Below the pieces are notes generated by a model that was not told the origin of the DNA, made no database searches, and was given only the letters and a program-made list of their open reading frames with translations. Shown here one piece after another: positions 50,590-59,732 of a stretch of 64,000 nt of DNA. Position numbers and translations under genes: made by a program. The stretch lies in assembly GCA_949825025.1 (NCBI GenBank), contig OX463781.1:24877047-24941046 (forward strand), read 5' to 3'. The DNA comes from Siphlonurus alternatus (lineage: Eukaryota > Arthropoda > Insecta > Ephemeroptera > Siphlonuridae). Each line of letters starts with the position of its first letter. Within the stretch, counting starts at the first letter, position 1.

Positions 50590-51243
50590 GTGAGTATTCA
50601 GAATTATTGCAACATAATTATGTTCAGTTTTTTTTTTGTACGTCACTAATACTATTCAGTGTATAATGCAAGCTACCTCACGAAGAAAGCAGTATTTCTA
50701 AAAAAAAAAAAAAAAAAAAAAAAAATCATTCCTTATTATTTGAAAATAAGAACATATATAGCTTCGCATGATTGATTCTATGAATTCATATAAATTCATA
50801 ATGTATGAAGAACGTGTCTTATAAATTTTCTTCTCCTACACAGTTCTTTTTTAACTTAATTTTTCTTCGCTGCCATAATTGTAATTCTTGGATGTTTTTT
50901 TGGCTCAATTCGACCAGTATATAAAGCTCTTAGTTACAAACTGTCAATAAATTACTGGGGATATAACCAGGCGCGGATCCAGGGGGGGGGGGCTGCAGAA
51001 ATCCGAAATTTTGGATTTAACATGGGCAATATAGGCATTTTATCCCACTCCAAATTTTTTTTCACATTGGCCTTATGGAAGCAGCCCCCCCCCCCCCCCC
51101 CCGAAATTTTTTTCTGGATCCGCGCCTGGATATAACATGCAAGATGAAACCCATATTAAATGTGACGGACAGTGTAAAACCCTGCTGATTTGACATAAAT
51201 TTCATAATAAATATAATACTAAGTGTCCGTTTTCTTTCTACAG
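50590..51243 (+). other. Intron 11
   Basis: 654-nt intron with a poly-A run at 50701-50725 and the complete hAT-like MITE at 50968-51128, which ends 115 nt before the acceptor. Confidence 0.75.
50968..51128. mobile_element. hAT-like MITE, complete, 8-bp target duplication
   Basis: 161 bp, starting CAGGCGCGGATCCAG and ending GGATCCGCGCCTG. The octamer GATATAAC is repeated exactly at 50960-50967 and 51129-51136. An 8-bp duplication is characteristic of hAT transposons. Internal poly-G and poly-C tracts would pair. The intact duplication implies a fairly recent insertion. Confidence 0.88.
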
Positions 51244-52074
51244 CCGCACTTGCTGAGCACGCGGCAGACGACCTCCAGATAATCGAGGAAGGCGAAGCAG
51301 CTGCTGTTTCTGAGGATAAATCACACAAGTCATCAGCCAGCGAGAGTTCCAGGTCGAGATCCGCTGCAGAACCAGAGGAATCGCAAAAACCTGCTCCCAA
51401 GCCAGCAGAAGTACCAAAATCAGCTTCCAAACCAGCTGAGGCACCAAAATCTGCTCCAGCACCTCCATCCAAACCTGCTGAGGCACCAAAACCAGCAGCA
51501 CCAACTCCTGTTGTAGAAGCACAAAAAACAACTCCTACACCAGCATCACCTGCTGCAAAACCCGCAGAAGTACCAGCACCTAAAGCGGCAGAGCCAGCAA
51601 AGCCAGCTCAACCAACACAAGTACCTACTACACCTGCAGCTTCGACACCAGCTGCGGCTCCTATATCGAAACCGGAACCGACACCTGCTCCAGCTGTCAG
51701 TCCAGCGCCTGCCCCAGCATCAACAACTGTCAGTCCAGTGCCTGCCCCAGTAGCAGCAACTGTCAGTCCAGCGCCTGCCCCAGCAGCAGCAACTGTCAGT
51801 CCAGCGCCTGCCCCAGCAGTAGCAACTGTCATTCCAGCGCCTGCGCCAGCAGCAGCAACTGTCAGTCCAGCGCCTGCCCCAGTAGCAGCAACTGTCCCAG
51901 CGGCTCCTGCTCCAGCAGCAGCCCCAGCTTCAGTACCAGTAGCACCACAGCCTGCACCAGCTTCCACTGTTGCAGCACAAACACCAACACCAATAGTACC
52001 AGCAGTTCCAGCACAACCAGCCAAGATGTCTGAAACTATTCTTGAAACTCAATCCATCACACAGACCGTCCAGG
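51244..52074 (+). CDS. unc-89: unc-89 exon 12: Pro/Ala-rich linker
   Basis: Acceptor TTTCTACAG|CCGCA, donor CCAGG|GTAAGA; phase 1 both ends, 277 codons. An acidic/Ser-rich start (Q-I-I-E-E-G-E, then S-S-A-S-E-S-S-R) is followed by K-P-A-E-[AV]-P repeats. Then comes an 11-residue repeat VSPAPAPAAAT in about six copies, encoded by a 33-bp minisatellite (51693-51895). No folded domain is expected. Low-complexity Pro/Ala/Lys tracts in giant muscle proteins are thought to behave as entropic springs; that is inference here. The open Gly/Ala-rich frame on the other strand is a shadow. Confidence 0.9.
51693..51895 (+). repeat. 33-bp coding minisatellite
   Basis: About six tandem 33-bp units (CTGTCAGTCCAGCGCCTGCC at the unit start) encode the 11-residue VSPAPAPAAAT repeat inside exon 12. 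Units differ at a few codons. Copy number is likely to vary between individuals without breaking frame. Confidence 0.9.
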
Positions 52075-52416
52075 GTAAGAGAATCATTCACTACGTTCAC
52101 ATGACAATGTTTAATACGGATTCATTGATGACGTCTCATAAGAATAACATTATCCGTTGTCAACGAATGCGTATTGAATACCATATCATGTGAACGTATA
52201 GTGAATGTGTAGTTAATTTTTCAATGTCATGTTTGTGTTATCAAACATATCATATACAATGCAACTAACGAGTTATCAGATTGTTATTTTTCTTTCTTTG
52301 TATAAATTTTATAAATAAGAATAATGAATAGCCAAATTATACATTTTAATTATTATCCATCCCTGTGGCAGTAAATCGAGTGTTGGAGTTCACTCTGAGC
52401 GATTATTGTGTTACAG
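52075..52416 (+). other. Intron 12
   Basis: 342-nt intron that contains the 123-bp hairpin at 52085-52207 beginning 10 nt after the donor. The acceptor is TGTGTTACAG|AGTC. The segment upstream of it (52371-52416) is also open, so an earlier acceptor cannot be fully excluded. Confidence 0.65.
52085..52207. mobile_element. Foldback MITE just inside intron 12
   Basis: The left arm CATTCACTACGTTCACATGA pairs with the right arm, which has a 2-nt bulge (TCATGTGAACGTATAGTGAA). Inner TTTAATACGGATTC pairs with GAATGCGTATTGAA. It lies 10 nt after the exon 12 splice donor. It is non-coding. Confidence 0.75.
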
Positions 52417-52626
52417 AGTCTGTGACCACGACCGTGAGCTCGAGCTCGGGCGTGGCTGAGAAGCAGTCACTGCGTCTGAACATCACTACGCAGGAGGAAA
52501 CCACCTTCACGTCCACGGAGGGTCAGTCCAGCATCCCGGCCACGCCCACCTCGCCGCCACCTACCCCTCTGCGTGACCCTAACTTGCCGCGCTTCAGCAA
52601 GACCATCGAGCCGCACTCATGCGAGC
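52417..52626 (+). CDS. unc-89: unc-89 exon 13: Ser/Thr-rich linker and start of Ig 1
   Basis: Acceptor GTTACAG|AGTCT, donor GCGAGC|GTAAGT; phase 1 both ends, 70 codons. A Ser/Thr-rich stretch (S-V-T-T-T-V-S-S-S-S and a T-P-T-S-P-P-P-T-P-L motif) precedes L-P-R-F-S-K-T-I-E-P, the A-strand of the first Ig domain. The Ser/Thr-Pro sites are possible phosphorylation targets. Confidence 0.85.
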
Positions 52627-52757
52627 GTAAGTACCACCTGGCAATTTTAATAAGTTTTGTTTTTACAATAATATAGTGTATACGTGTTATATTTTATTAT
52701 TTTAACATTTATTTATATTTTATAGTAGTTTATGTATCTCTTAAAAATAAAAGTCTT

Positions 52758-52910
52758 CAGGCGTGGATCCAGGGGGGGAGCCGCCCCCCCCCCCTCCGAA
52801 ATTTCAGATTTAACATGGGCAATATAGGCATATCCCCCACTCCAATTTTTTTTAAACATTGGCCTTATGAAGAGGGCACCCCGCAAAACTTTTTTCTGGA
52901 TCTGCGCCTA
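52758..52910. mobile_element. hAT-like MITE, diverged copy
   Basis: Starts CAGGCGTGGATCCAG, ends TGGATCTGCGCCTA. It is the same family and orientation as the copy at 50968, but with more substitutions, including the last base of the terminal repeat. The flanks AAAAGTCTT (52749-52757 and 52911-52919) form a 9-nt direct repeat that includes the expected 8-bp duplication. Confidence 0.82.
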
Positions 52911-53002
52911 AAAAGTCTTCGTGCAATTTTTTAACGTACTGTATAAAAACACAAAAAAATTGAATTCTAAATTATATCATCAACTTTTTTCTATAACATA
53001 CA

Positions 53003-53004
<2 letters not shown>

Positions 53005-53068
<64 letters not shown>
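53005..53068 (+). repeat. (TA)n microsatellite
   Basis: About 32 TA units in intron 13 upstream of the Ig 1 exon; they could pair with themselves and could influence acceptor recognition. Confidence 0.95.
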
Positions 53069-53069
<1 letters not shown>

Positions 53070-53156
53070 GTATATATTTCATATGACAAGCATTTATGTT
53101 CTCTTTGAAATTTACCAAGACGGAACCATTTTGTGACGTTACTGGTGCTCATACAG

Positions 53157-53408
53157 CTGGCGAGACGACGAAGTTTGAATGCGAGCTGATGCCCGGGGAG
53201 AGCCCTGCATCTCTGACATGGCTCAAGGACAACAAGCCACTGGACGACAGGTTGGCTGACCGCGTATCCATCACCTCGGAGGCCGACAACACCAAGTTCA
53301 AGCTCAGCATGCTTCACTGCCGCGAGAGCGACTCCGGCACCTACACTGCGCACGCAGCCAACCAGGCGGGAGCATCCACCTGCTCGGCTCTGCTCGTCGT
53401 ACAAGAGC
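53157..53408 (+). CDS. unc-89: unc-89 exon 14: Ig domain 1
   Basis: Acceptor CATACAG|CTGGC, donor AGAGC|GTGAGT; phase 1 both ends. It is a nearly complete I-set Ig: B-strand Cys in F-E-C-E-L, C-strand L-T-W-L-K-D, and the 'D-S-G-T-Y-T' motif of the F strand. The expected second disulfide Cys is Ala (Y-T-A-H-A-A-N). Loss of one of the Cys pair is common in cytosolic muscle Ig domains, where no disulfide is needed. Confidence 0.92.
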
Positions 53409-54541
53409 GTGAGTACAGAAAGCTTTAATTATAATTACGTTTACAGAAAAGTAGATCTGGAAAAAATTGTTCTCAAGTTATTACATTTTCAACTGAATGA
53501 TGTAAGTTTTCCCATGTATAGGTAAATTGAATGTACAAGAAGAGAGCATACATTTTGAAAACAGAGTCTTGCCTTGAGACGAAAGAATTTAATATGCATG
53601 TATATAATTTAGGCTGCGCTTAATAAAAAGTGGATTTGCTGACTAGTGGGATTCATTAAAACATTTTTGAATAAATATATGAAAATAGACTGTTCTTCAT
53701 GCTTATGTTGCAGGTAAATTACTGTCATGTATCGTATACTGTGCATTTCAATATTTTCAATGAGGAGACTAATTATCGGTTTAACTCCTGCAAGATACAC
53801 AAAGCTAAAATTTAAAGCGAGCAGTCGGAACAATTTTGCGTTTTACAAAGCATGATTCATGCGTCGACTATTTCAAAGATTTTAAAATGTTAACATTGCC
53901 TAGCATAATTATATATGTTAAATTGTGCTCTGTTAAAAAATACCCAGAATTATATACACATAATAATGAATTGCACTCATAATACAAGAAATAAAGAACA
54001 AATAGTTTTAGAACTTTGTAAGTGCATAACTCATGTCTTTTGGAAAAAAAAGTTCTGCCTATCAGACAGCTAAAATTTATGACTTTTTACCATCGTGTCT
54101 GAGAGAAGTGGAATATATAAATTATAAATGTATTTAAGGAAAATTTAAAAAAAAAAAATACTTATTGACAAAGAATTTCATTCTGTAAAAGATGTTTGTT
54201 TTTTAGCAATAAGTTGCATTAGGATATATTGTCTAGTGTAATTTTCTAAATATTTATGTATAAATAATTATATAATTATTATTAATTATATATGCCTTGT
54301 TAGTAAGTATTAATATACAGTATGTGTTGTTGTAAAGTGTTTCAGTGTTTTTTTTTTATATATATTTTGTAAAATGACGTAATCCATGTTGGACTTGTAC
54401 AGCCAGTGATTAAATAAATGAATTGAATTGAAAATATTGAATTCAAGGCATGCAATTTTTTTTAGCATAGACTGCTCAACATTCCTCTTCATTTAAACTT
54501 TACATCTTAATTTTGAATTTAATTTTGGGGCATTCATGCAG
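53409..54541 (+). other. Intron 14
   Basis: 1.1-kb AT-rich intron; nothing else was seen. Confidence 0.75.
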
Positions 54542-54683
54542 TGACCCCCGAGGAGAAGGCTCGACGCGCGGCTGAGAAGGGCGCCATGTTCTTGGTGAAG
54601 CTCAAGGACACTCAGGTCCTCGAGGACACGTACCTGCGCTTCATGATCAAAGCCAAGGGTGACCCTAACCCTGTCATCAAGTT
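54542..54683 (+). CDS. unc-89: unc-89 exon 15: linker and Ig domain 2, first half
   Basis: Acceptor ATGCAG|TGACC, donor AAGTT|GTGAGT; phase 1 in, phase 2 out. A charged linker (T-P-E-E-K-A-R-R-A-A-E-K) precedes F-L-V-K-L-K-D-T-Q-V-L-E-D-T. The B-strand Cys is absent (F-M-I-K-A-K-G), and the C-strand Trp is Phe (V-I-K-F). The intron splits this Phe codon as TT|C, the position where other Ig domains in this gene split the Trp codon. Confidence 0.9.
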
Positions 54684-55092
54684 GTGAGTATCTCATCGGC
54701 CATTTAATCGTACTGAAAAAACAATTTAATTTTAATATAGATTGCAATTAAGGTAAAAAATTAAAAAAAAAAAAAAAAAGTAAGGTTAAAAAAAATAAAG
54801 TCCCATTTATTTAATATCTTTTTATTTAATGCATATCTGATTATATTTCTAAATTTATGTATTTTGTATAATTATAATATTATAAGTTATATCAGTAAAA
54901 GGGTTAAGGTTGCATTTCATATTCAAAAATTTCAAACGTTAAAATTAATTCCAAACTTTAATCTCCTTGTATTCAACTTCATTACCATTAGGATAATTCT
55001 TATAACATCCATTAAGTTGAAGATTTTTAAAATATGTACAATACTTGACATTACTGGAACTATACTGCTTATGTTTGATCGTACATCTGCAG
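54684..55092 (+). other. Intron 15
   Basis: 409-nt AT-rich intron with a poly-A run at about 54762-54779; nothing else was seen. Confidence 0.75.
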
Positions 55093-55277
55093 CTTCAAGG
55101 ACGACCAGCTGATCACGGAGGAGAACTCTCGCATCAAGGTGGTCTCCGAGAAGGCCGAACAGGGCTTCTACGAGCTGGTGGTACCCCACGTGCAGCCCCA
55201 GGACGCCGGCAAGTACTCGTGCTCTGTGATGAACAAGTACGGCGAGGACAAGTGCGAAGCCAACGTCAAGGTCGTGG
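55093..55277 (+). CDS. unc-89: unc-89 exon 16: Ig domain 2, second half
   Basis: Acceptor CATCTGCAG|CTTC, donor GTGG|GTAAGT; phase 2 in, phase 1 out. It encodes F-K-D-D-Q-L-I-T, then E-L-V-V and the F-strand signature D-A-G-K-Y-S-C-S-V-M-N, ending with the G-strand C-E-A-N-V-K-V-V-G. Confidence 0.92.
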
Positions 55278-55655
55278 GTAAGTCATTGTTATTTAATTCG
55301 CAAAAAAATTAAATACAAAAATTTTAAATCAAAGATTGCTCAATTATTTAAATAATTAACGTGCTTCACCATCCGATTTTTCAGTCAAATCTTTGCATTG
55401 CAAATTGCAAAAATATGCTTTATTACCGTGGCAGTCTAGTGCATAAAATACAATTTTTGCGCAGTAAAATTCCATTAATTTATTTTGTGCTGAAGTACAT
55501 GTATACAATATAATTATGAAAATTTTAAATCTATTTCATAATCCCCGACAAAACGTAACTCAAAATATTATACTATAAATAATTTACTGAACAGTTTAAA
55601 ATAATCAAAACTTGCAACTGTCGTAATTTCTTTCATTAACTGTGATACTCTACAG
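55278..55655 (+). other. Intron 16
   Basis: 378-nt AT-rich intron; nothing else was seen. Confidence 0.75.
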
Positions 55656-55780
55656 CCGAGAAGAATGCGTTCTCCGGACTACGGGAAACAATCGTGAAGC
55701 CCGGAGAAAGTCCAGACTTCAAGTGGTTGCGTGACGGCAAGCCGTTCGACCCTGAGGAACGCTTCAAGGTTCTCTTCAAG
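55656..55780 (+). CDS. unc-89: unc-89 exon 17: Ig domain 3, shortened first half
   Basis: Acceptor CTCTACAG|CCGAG, donor TTCAAG|GTGGGT; phase 1 in, phase 0 out. It reads G-L-R-E-T-I-V-K-P-G-E-S, then directly P-D-F-K-W-L-R-D-G. The B strand with its Cys, normally about 10-15 residues between 'G-E-S' and 'P-x-x-x-W', appears to be missing. Possible explanations are a real deletion, an unrecognised exon or an assembly collapse. The next intron is only 59 nt. Confidence 0.85.
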
Positions 55781-55839
55781 GTGGGTTTTTGTCACAGTAA
55801 AAGACAGGAATGGCAGGACTGAAGGAGCACGTGTTGCAG

Positions 55840-55963
55840 GACGAGGAAGATACTCTGTCGCTCGTGTTCCAACACGTCACGCCAGAGGACGCGGGTCTAT
55901 ACACGTGCGTGGCGTCAACCACCACCGGCAAGATCTCTTGCAGTGCTGAACTCACCGTGCAAG
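55840..55963 (+). CDS. unc-89: unc-89 exon 18: Ig domain 3, second half
   Basis: Acceptor GTGTTGCAG|GACG, donor GTGCAAG|GTGAGA; phase 0 in, phase 1 out. It encodes T-L-S-L-V-F and the F-strand P-E-D-A-G-L-Y-T-C-V-A-S, then G-strand C-S-A-E-L-T-V-Q. The 59-nt intron before it contains nearer AG sites (55806, 55815), but those would put an in-frame stop into the exon. Confidence 0.9.
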
Positions 55964-56274
55964 GTGAGACATTCGTTAAAGAACTCAATTTAGCTTATTC
56001 CAGTATTTAATAGTAGTAGTGGCTTCTGGATGAAATTGTGAAATCCCATCAAGCATGCAAATTTGTTTTAATTAACTGAGGGAAAGAATTATGTCAATTT
56101 GGGAATTTGGAGCTTGCAATAAGCAATTTTTGTCAATTTAAATATATTTTTGGCCGCACTTGAAATCACACAATGATTGTGGTCTTGGCATTTTAATTTT
56201 GGAATTTTAATCTTTAAACTCAACGTTCTAAAAAATAAGTATATATAATGACTGACCGTCGTATAATGGTGCAG
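55964..56274 (+). other. Intron 18
   Basis: 311-nt AT-rich intron; nothing else was seen. Confidence 0.75.
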
Positions 56275-56410
56275 GCTCGGTGAACCAGCTGCAAAAGGAG
56301 CCAGAGAAGCCTCAAATCATCACCGAGTCTACGAGCACTGACTCGGCCATCGGCGCCTCTGCCATGCTCGAGCTGAAGGTCAAGGGATTCCCCAAGCCCG
56401 ACATCAAGTG
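56275..56410 (+). CDS. unc-89: unc-89 exon 19: Ig domain 4, first half
   Basis: Acceptor TGGTGCAG|GCTCGG, donor AAGTG|GTCAGT; phase 1 in, phase 2 out. A linker (Q-L-Q-K-E-P-E-K-P-Q) leads into strands A-B (M-L-E-L-K-V-K-G, no Cys) and K-P-D-I-K-W, with the Trp codon split TG|G. The donor GTCAGT is weaker than its neighbours. Confidence 0.88.
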
Positions 56411-56767
56411 GTCAGTATAATCTTCTTGGTGTATACACTATCGAAAGGAAAAGAAAAAAAAATAAAAAAAAAATCGGAAAGCTAGCTAGTATAATCCATG
56501 TAAATTAAAAGAAGGTAATTTTCAATTTATAAGTTTAGTACTTCAATATTTCTGTGTTTTTTTTCCGATTTAGTTATTTGTAGATTTTTCAATAAATTAT
56601 CATCCTAATATAAAAACTCATAGTGTAAAAAATTGTAAAATTTCTAGATTTTGAATATATACATAATCAAATTCCTATGCATTTTTCCCATGCTTTACCA
56701 TATATATACAACATAATAATTCAAGAAACTACATACTGTTTTACTTTATACATCGGGTGGTTCTCAG
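56411..56767 (+). other. Intron 19
   Basis: 357-nt AT-rich intron; nothing else was seen. Confidence 0.75.
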
Positions 56768-57049
56768 GACTCACGATGGCAAGGACGTGGTTGCTGGCGG
56801 TCGTTTCCGGTTCCTCTATGAAGACGAGGAGAGCATGGCGCTGGTGATCAAGGGAGTTGAGGCTTCTGATGGCGGCAAGTACCACGTCGTGGCCAAGAAC
56901 GAGCTCGGTGAGAGCGCTCTGGACCTCGAGGTGCTGGTGAAGGCTCCACCCAAGTTCCGCACCAAGCTGGAGGACCGCAAGGCCATGACTGAGGAGAACC
57001 TCGTCTTGGAGATTGAGATCGATGGATGCCCCAAGCCAGAAATCAAGTG
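56768..57049 (+). CDS. unc-89: unc-89 exon 20: Ig 4 second half and Ig 5 first half
   Basis: Acceptor TTCTCAG|GACTC, donor AAGTG|GTGAGT; phase 2 both ends. It completes Ig 4 (T-H-D-G-K-D, then S-D-G-G-K-Y-H-V-V-A-K-N, no F-strand Cys) and starts Ig 5 (A-P-P-K-F-R-T-K-L-E-D to P-K-P-E-I-K-W). The exon is the half-domain to half-domain unit typical of this gene, bounded by split Trp codons on both sides. Confidence 0.93.
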
Positions 57050-57375
57050 GTGAGTTGAAAACAAGTTTTCAGGTCACTTAAAGGTCACTTGATGATATGC
57101 AGTCGATCAGGCTAATCACTTCAAGTATAATACATTTTTTTTTATGAAAGATGCAAAATCTCTTGCGTGTAAATGAAACTCTCATGATGCAAAATATGTT
57201 TAGTATAATATTAAGAGTTTCTTAACGTCCTAATTCATAACTTATAGCATACAAGTGCTTTTAAAAGTAAAGGAAATTTTATTATATATTACACAGTATA
57301 CGTCCAAACACTCACACATTATTGTTGTAATTGCATCATCATTTCTCAATTATTCATTGTACATTCGATGCCCAG
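57050..57375 (+). other. Intron 20
   Basis: 326-nt AT-rich intron; nothing else was seen. Confidence 0.75.
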
Positions 57376-57702
57376 GTTCAAGGACGGCAAGCAGATTACT
57401 TCCAGCGACCACGTCAAGATCACAAGCGACGGCATCAAGCAGATTCTCACAGTGGATAAGGCGAAGATCGAGGACTCTGGTGCCTACTCCATAGTGGCCA
57501 CCAACGACGTCTCGAGCACCACTGAGTACTTCAAGGTGTCGGTGAGCGCACCGCCCAAGTTCCTCAAGGAGCTCAGCAAGACGATGGAGGCCCGCGAAAC
57601 GGACTCCATCAGCCTTGACGTCAAGATCCACTGCTCACCCGCCCCTCAGGTCAAGTGGTACATCTGCAAGCCCTCCGTCAGCTCGCTCGTCAAGGAGTAC
57701 AA
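57376..57702 (+). CDS. unc-89: unc-89 exon 21: Ig 5 second half and Ig 6 first half
   Basis: Acceptor TGCCCAG|GTTCAAG; phase 2. It completes Ig 5 (F-K-D-G-K-Q-I to E-D-S-G-A-Y-S-I-V-A-T-N) and starts Ig 6 (A-P-P-K-F-L-K-E-L to P-A-P-Q-V-K-W). Two donors are possible, both phase 2: TG|GTACAT at 57658, at the Trp position used elsewhere, and the stronger AA|GTGAGT at 57703, which adds 15 residues (Y-I-C-K-P-S-V-S-S-L-V-K-E-Y-K). I give the longer form; the shorter one fits the Ig fold better. Confidence 0.88.
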
Positions 57703-58150
57703 GTGAGTAGAACCGAAGGTTTCATGATGTATTTAAAGAACTAAAACAAGTAAATAACATATATTTACTGTAAATAAGTTGTTAAAATTTTATGTTATTT
57801 CATAATCTCGAGCTGAATCGTGCCCTTTTAATTATTTGAACATTTTACAGCACCATTTTCTACCGTATATACCATAATTATTAGGTTTGAAATCATATTA
57901 AAAATAAATAATAAAATCAATGTATGCCATGTGTAAAGATGATCTATATTTTCAAGGAATTATTTTTGCTCAAATATGCAAATTTTTATAACATATACAA
58001 TAGCAGGAGTTGATTAACTTTCAATAAAAGACGCAGAAAAATTTTGCACGGACTAGTTCTTATGTTTAACGAAGGTTATTCATGATAATTACTGTTACAT
58101 TATTATTAAATTTATATAGGGTCTTGTCACGGCTGCTCACGTGTTCTCAG
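57703..58150 (+). other. Intron 21
   Basis: 448-nt AT-rich intron (493 nt if the upstream donor at 57658 is used). Nothing else was seen. Confidence 0.75.
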
Positions 58151-58438
58151 GATGGAGGAAGGCAAAGAGGAGATCAAGGTGGACGGAAAACACGTAATCA
58201 TGTCACAGGACGGTGAGAACTACACTCTTAAACTAGTGGGCGTGACACGCGCAGACTCCGGATACTACCGGTGTGTGGCAAGCAACGAGTTTGGCTCTAG
58301 CAACCAGGAATGTGAGGTGAACATCAAGTGCGCACCACAGCTCACCAGCAAGCTGGAGAACACTACTGTCAAAGAGGGAGACACCCAAGTTACGCTCATT
58401 GTAGGAGTAAACGCCTATCCGGAACCAAAGATTAAGTG
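58151..58438 (+). CDS. unc-89: unc-89 exon 22: Ig 6 second half and Ig 7 first half
   Basis: Acceptor GTTCTCAG|GATGG, donor AAGTG|GTAAGT; phase 2 both ends. It completes Ig 6 (M-E-E-G-K-E-E-I, then A-D-S-G-Y-Y-R-C-V-A-S-N-E-F-G) and starts Ig 7 (C-A-P-Q-L-T-S-K-L to P-E-P-K-I-K-W). Confidence 0.93.
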
Positions 58439-58880
58439 GTAAGTATTATAGCTATAGTGTTTCAATATTGTAATTACATTGATTGAATATTTTCCTTGTC
58501 AGTGCTACTGTATAAGACAAAAGAAACAACATAACTATGCCAATTTTGGAGGAGTGATAAGATTATTGTGTTGTGTATTATTATTAATTCTAGTTGCTTG
58601 CAGTATCTTGCATTATCAACAATACTTTTGTCTATCAAATTACCATACACAGAATAATATTTGATGTAGGGTCAAAACTAGCAGAACATCAAAAAAATAT
58701 ATAAAATAATTATTATTTACTGCAGTTCAAATCTTAAAAAAAGAAAGAAATTAATTAATTATTTGTTGGTTTTAATTGCTTACAATTAGTTTATAGCTGC
58801 TAAATGTTGACTGACTCTATGAGAGAGCATTTTTTTATGAAAATAATATTGAACTCAATCACGTACGTGTTTTCTTATAG
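58439..58880 (+). other. Intron 22
   Basis: 442-nt AT-rich intron; nothing else was seen. Confidence 0.75.
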
Positions 58881-59056
58881 GTTCCTTAACGACGTGGAAA
58901 TCACTGAATCTCGCAAGGAGTTCGCTCAGTCCTCACATTTCGGCACATGGAAGTTGACTTTGAAAGAGGTCACTTCTGAGATGGCCGGCAAGTACACGTG
59001 CAAAATCAACAACGAGCTCGGCTCCAACGAAAGTTCCGCCAACTACACTGTCCTCA
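58881..59056 (+). CDS. unc-89: unc-89 exon 23: Ig domain 7, second half
   Basis: Acceptor TCTTATAG|GTTCC, donor CCTCA|GTGAGT; phase 2 in, phase 1 out. It encodes F-L-N-D-V-E-I, W-K-L-T-L and the F-strand M-A-G-K-Y-T-C-K-I-N-N-E-L-G, with the G-strand ending V-L-N across the next splice. Confidence 0.93.
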
Positions 59057-59132
59057 GTGAGTATATCTCCTTCTGCTCCGAAAGTCAGTACTGTGAACGT
59101 ATGGTGCTCACCATGCATGTCTCTGTCTGCAG

Positions 59133-59238
59133 ACAAACCGCGCTTCCCCAAGCCACTCAAGGACACTGAGGTCGATGAAGGACAGACTCTCAACCTTAGC
59201 GCAACAGTATTTGCAGTACCAGCAGCAACTGTTAAATG
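59133..59238 (+). CDS. unc-89: unc-89 exon 24: Ig domain 8, first half
   Basis: Acceptor GTCTGCAG|ACAAA, donor AAATG|GTGAGC; phase 1 in, phase 2 out, after a 76-nt intron. It encodes K-P-R-F-P-K-P-L-K-D-T-E-V-D-E-G-Q, the B strand without Cys (L-N-L-S-A-T-V), and ends T-V-K-W with a TG|G split Trp codon. Confidence 0.92.
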
Positions 59239-59556
59239 GTGAGCAAATGTCAAATAAATTTAATTTGTATTTTTGTTGTCGTTTTTAAAATCGTACAATA
59301 TTGATTACAATCTTCTTATGCTTAATTTCAATTAATCACTTTTTTTTTTTAGTTTATGTACGTACGGATTGGTTTCATATATACAAAAAATTAAACACTC
59401 TAGATAGTAAGCATTATTTTTTGGAGATAACATATTTTTTATAAACGCATACATTTCACTTAAAATTTTAGTTATTAAGATGCCATTGATTTGAAATAAA
59501 GTTAAAAATGTCATGGAAATGTCATGTTCAGTACTGTAATGATTGTGTACTGCCAG
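59239..59556 (+). other. Intron 24
   Basis: 318-nt AT-rich intron; nothing else was seen. Confidence 0.75.
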
Positions 59557-59732
59557 GTACAAGAACGGCTCGGAGGTGTCCGCGGACGCTCGCATTAAGA
59601 TCACCAAGGAGGGCTCCGAGACATACAACCTTAGTGTGACCCTGGTGAAGGGCCAGGACGCGGGTGACTACGAAGCGCGTGCCACCAACGAACAGGGCAC
59701 TACCTCCACCATCAGCAAAGTCAAGATTAGCA
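59557..59732 (+). CDS. unc-89: unc-89 exon 25: Ig domain 8, second half
   Basis: Acceptor CTGCCAG|GTACA, donor TTAGCA|GTGAGT; phase 2 in, phase 1 out. It encodes Y-K-N-G-S-E-V, Y-N-L-S-V-T-L and the F strand D-A-G-D-Y-E-A-R-A-T-N-E-Q-G, with Ala in place of Cys. Confidence 0.92.

Larger units (their letters stand above)
52627..53156 (+). other. Intron 13
   Basis: 530-nt intron carrying the third hAT-like MITE (52758-52910) and a 64-nt TA microsatellite (53005-53068) that ends about 90 nt before the acceptor. Confidence 0.8.

Noticed and set aside
51608..52024. Gly/Ala-rich minus-strand open frame
   Set aside because: Shadow of the Pro/Ala minisatellite in exon 12.
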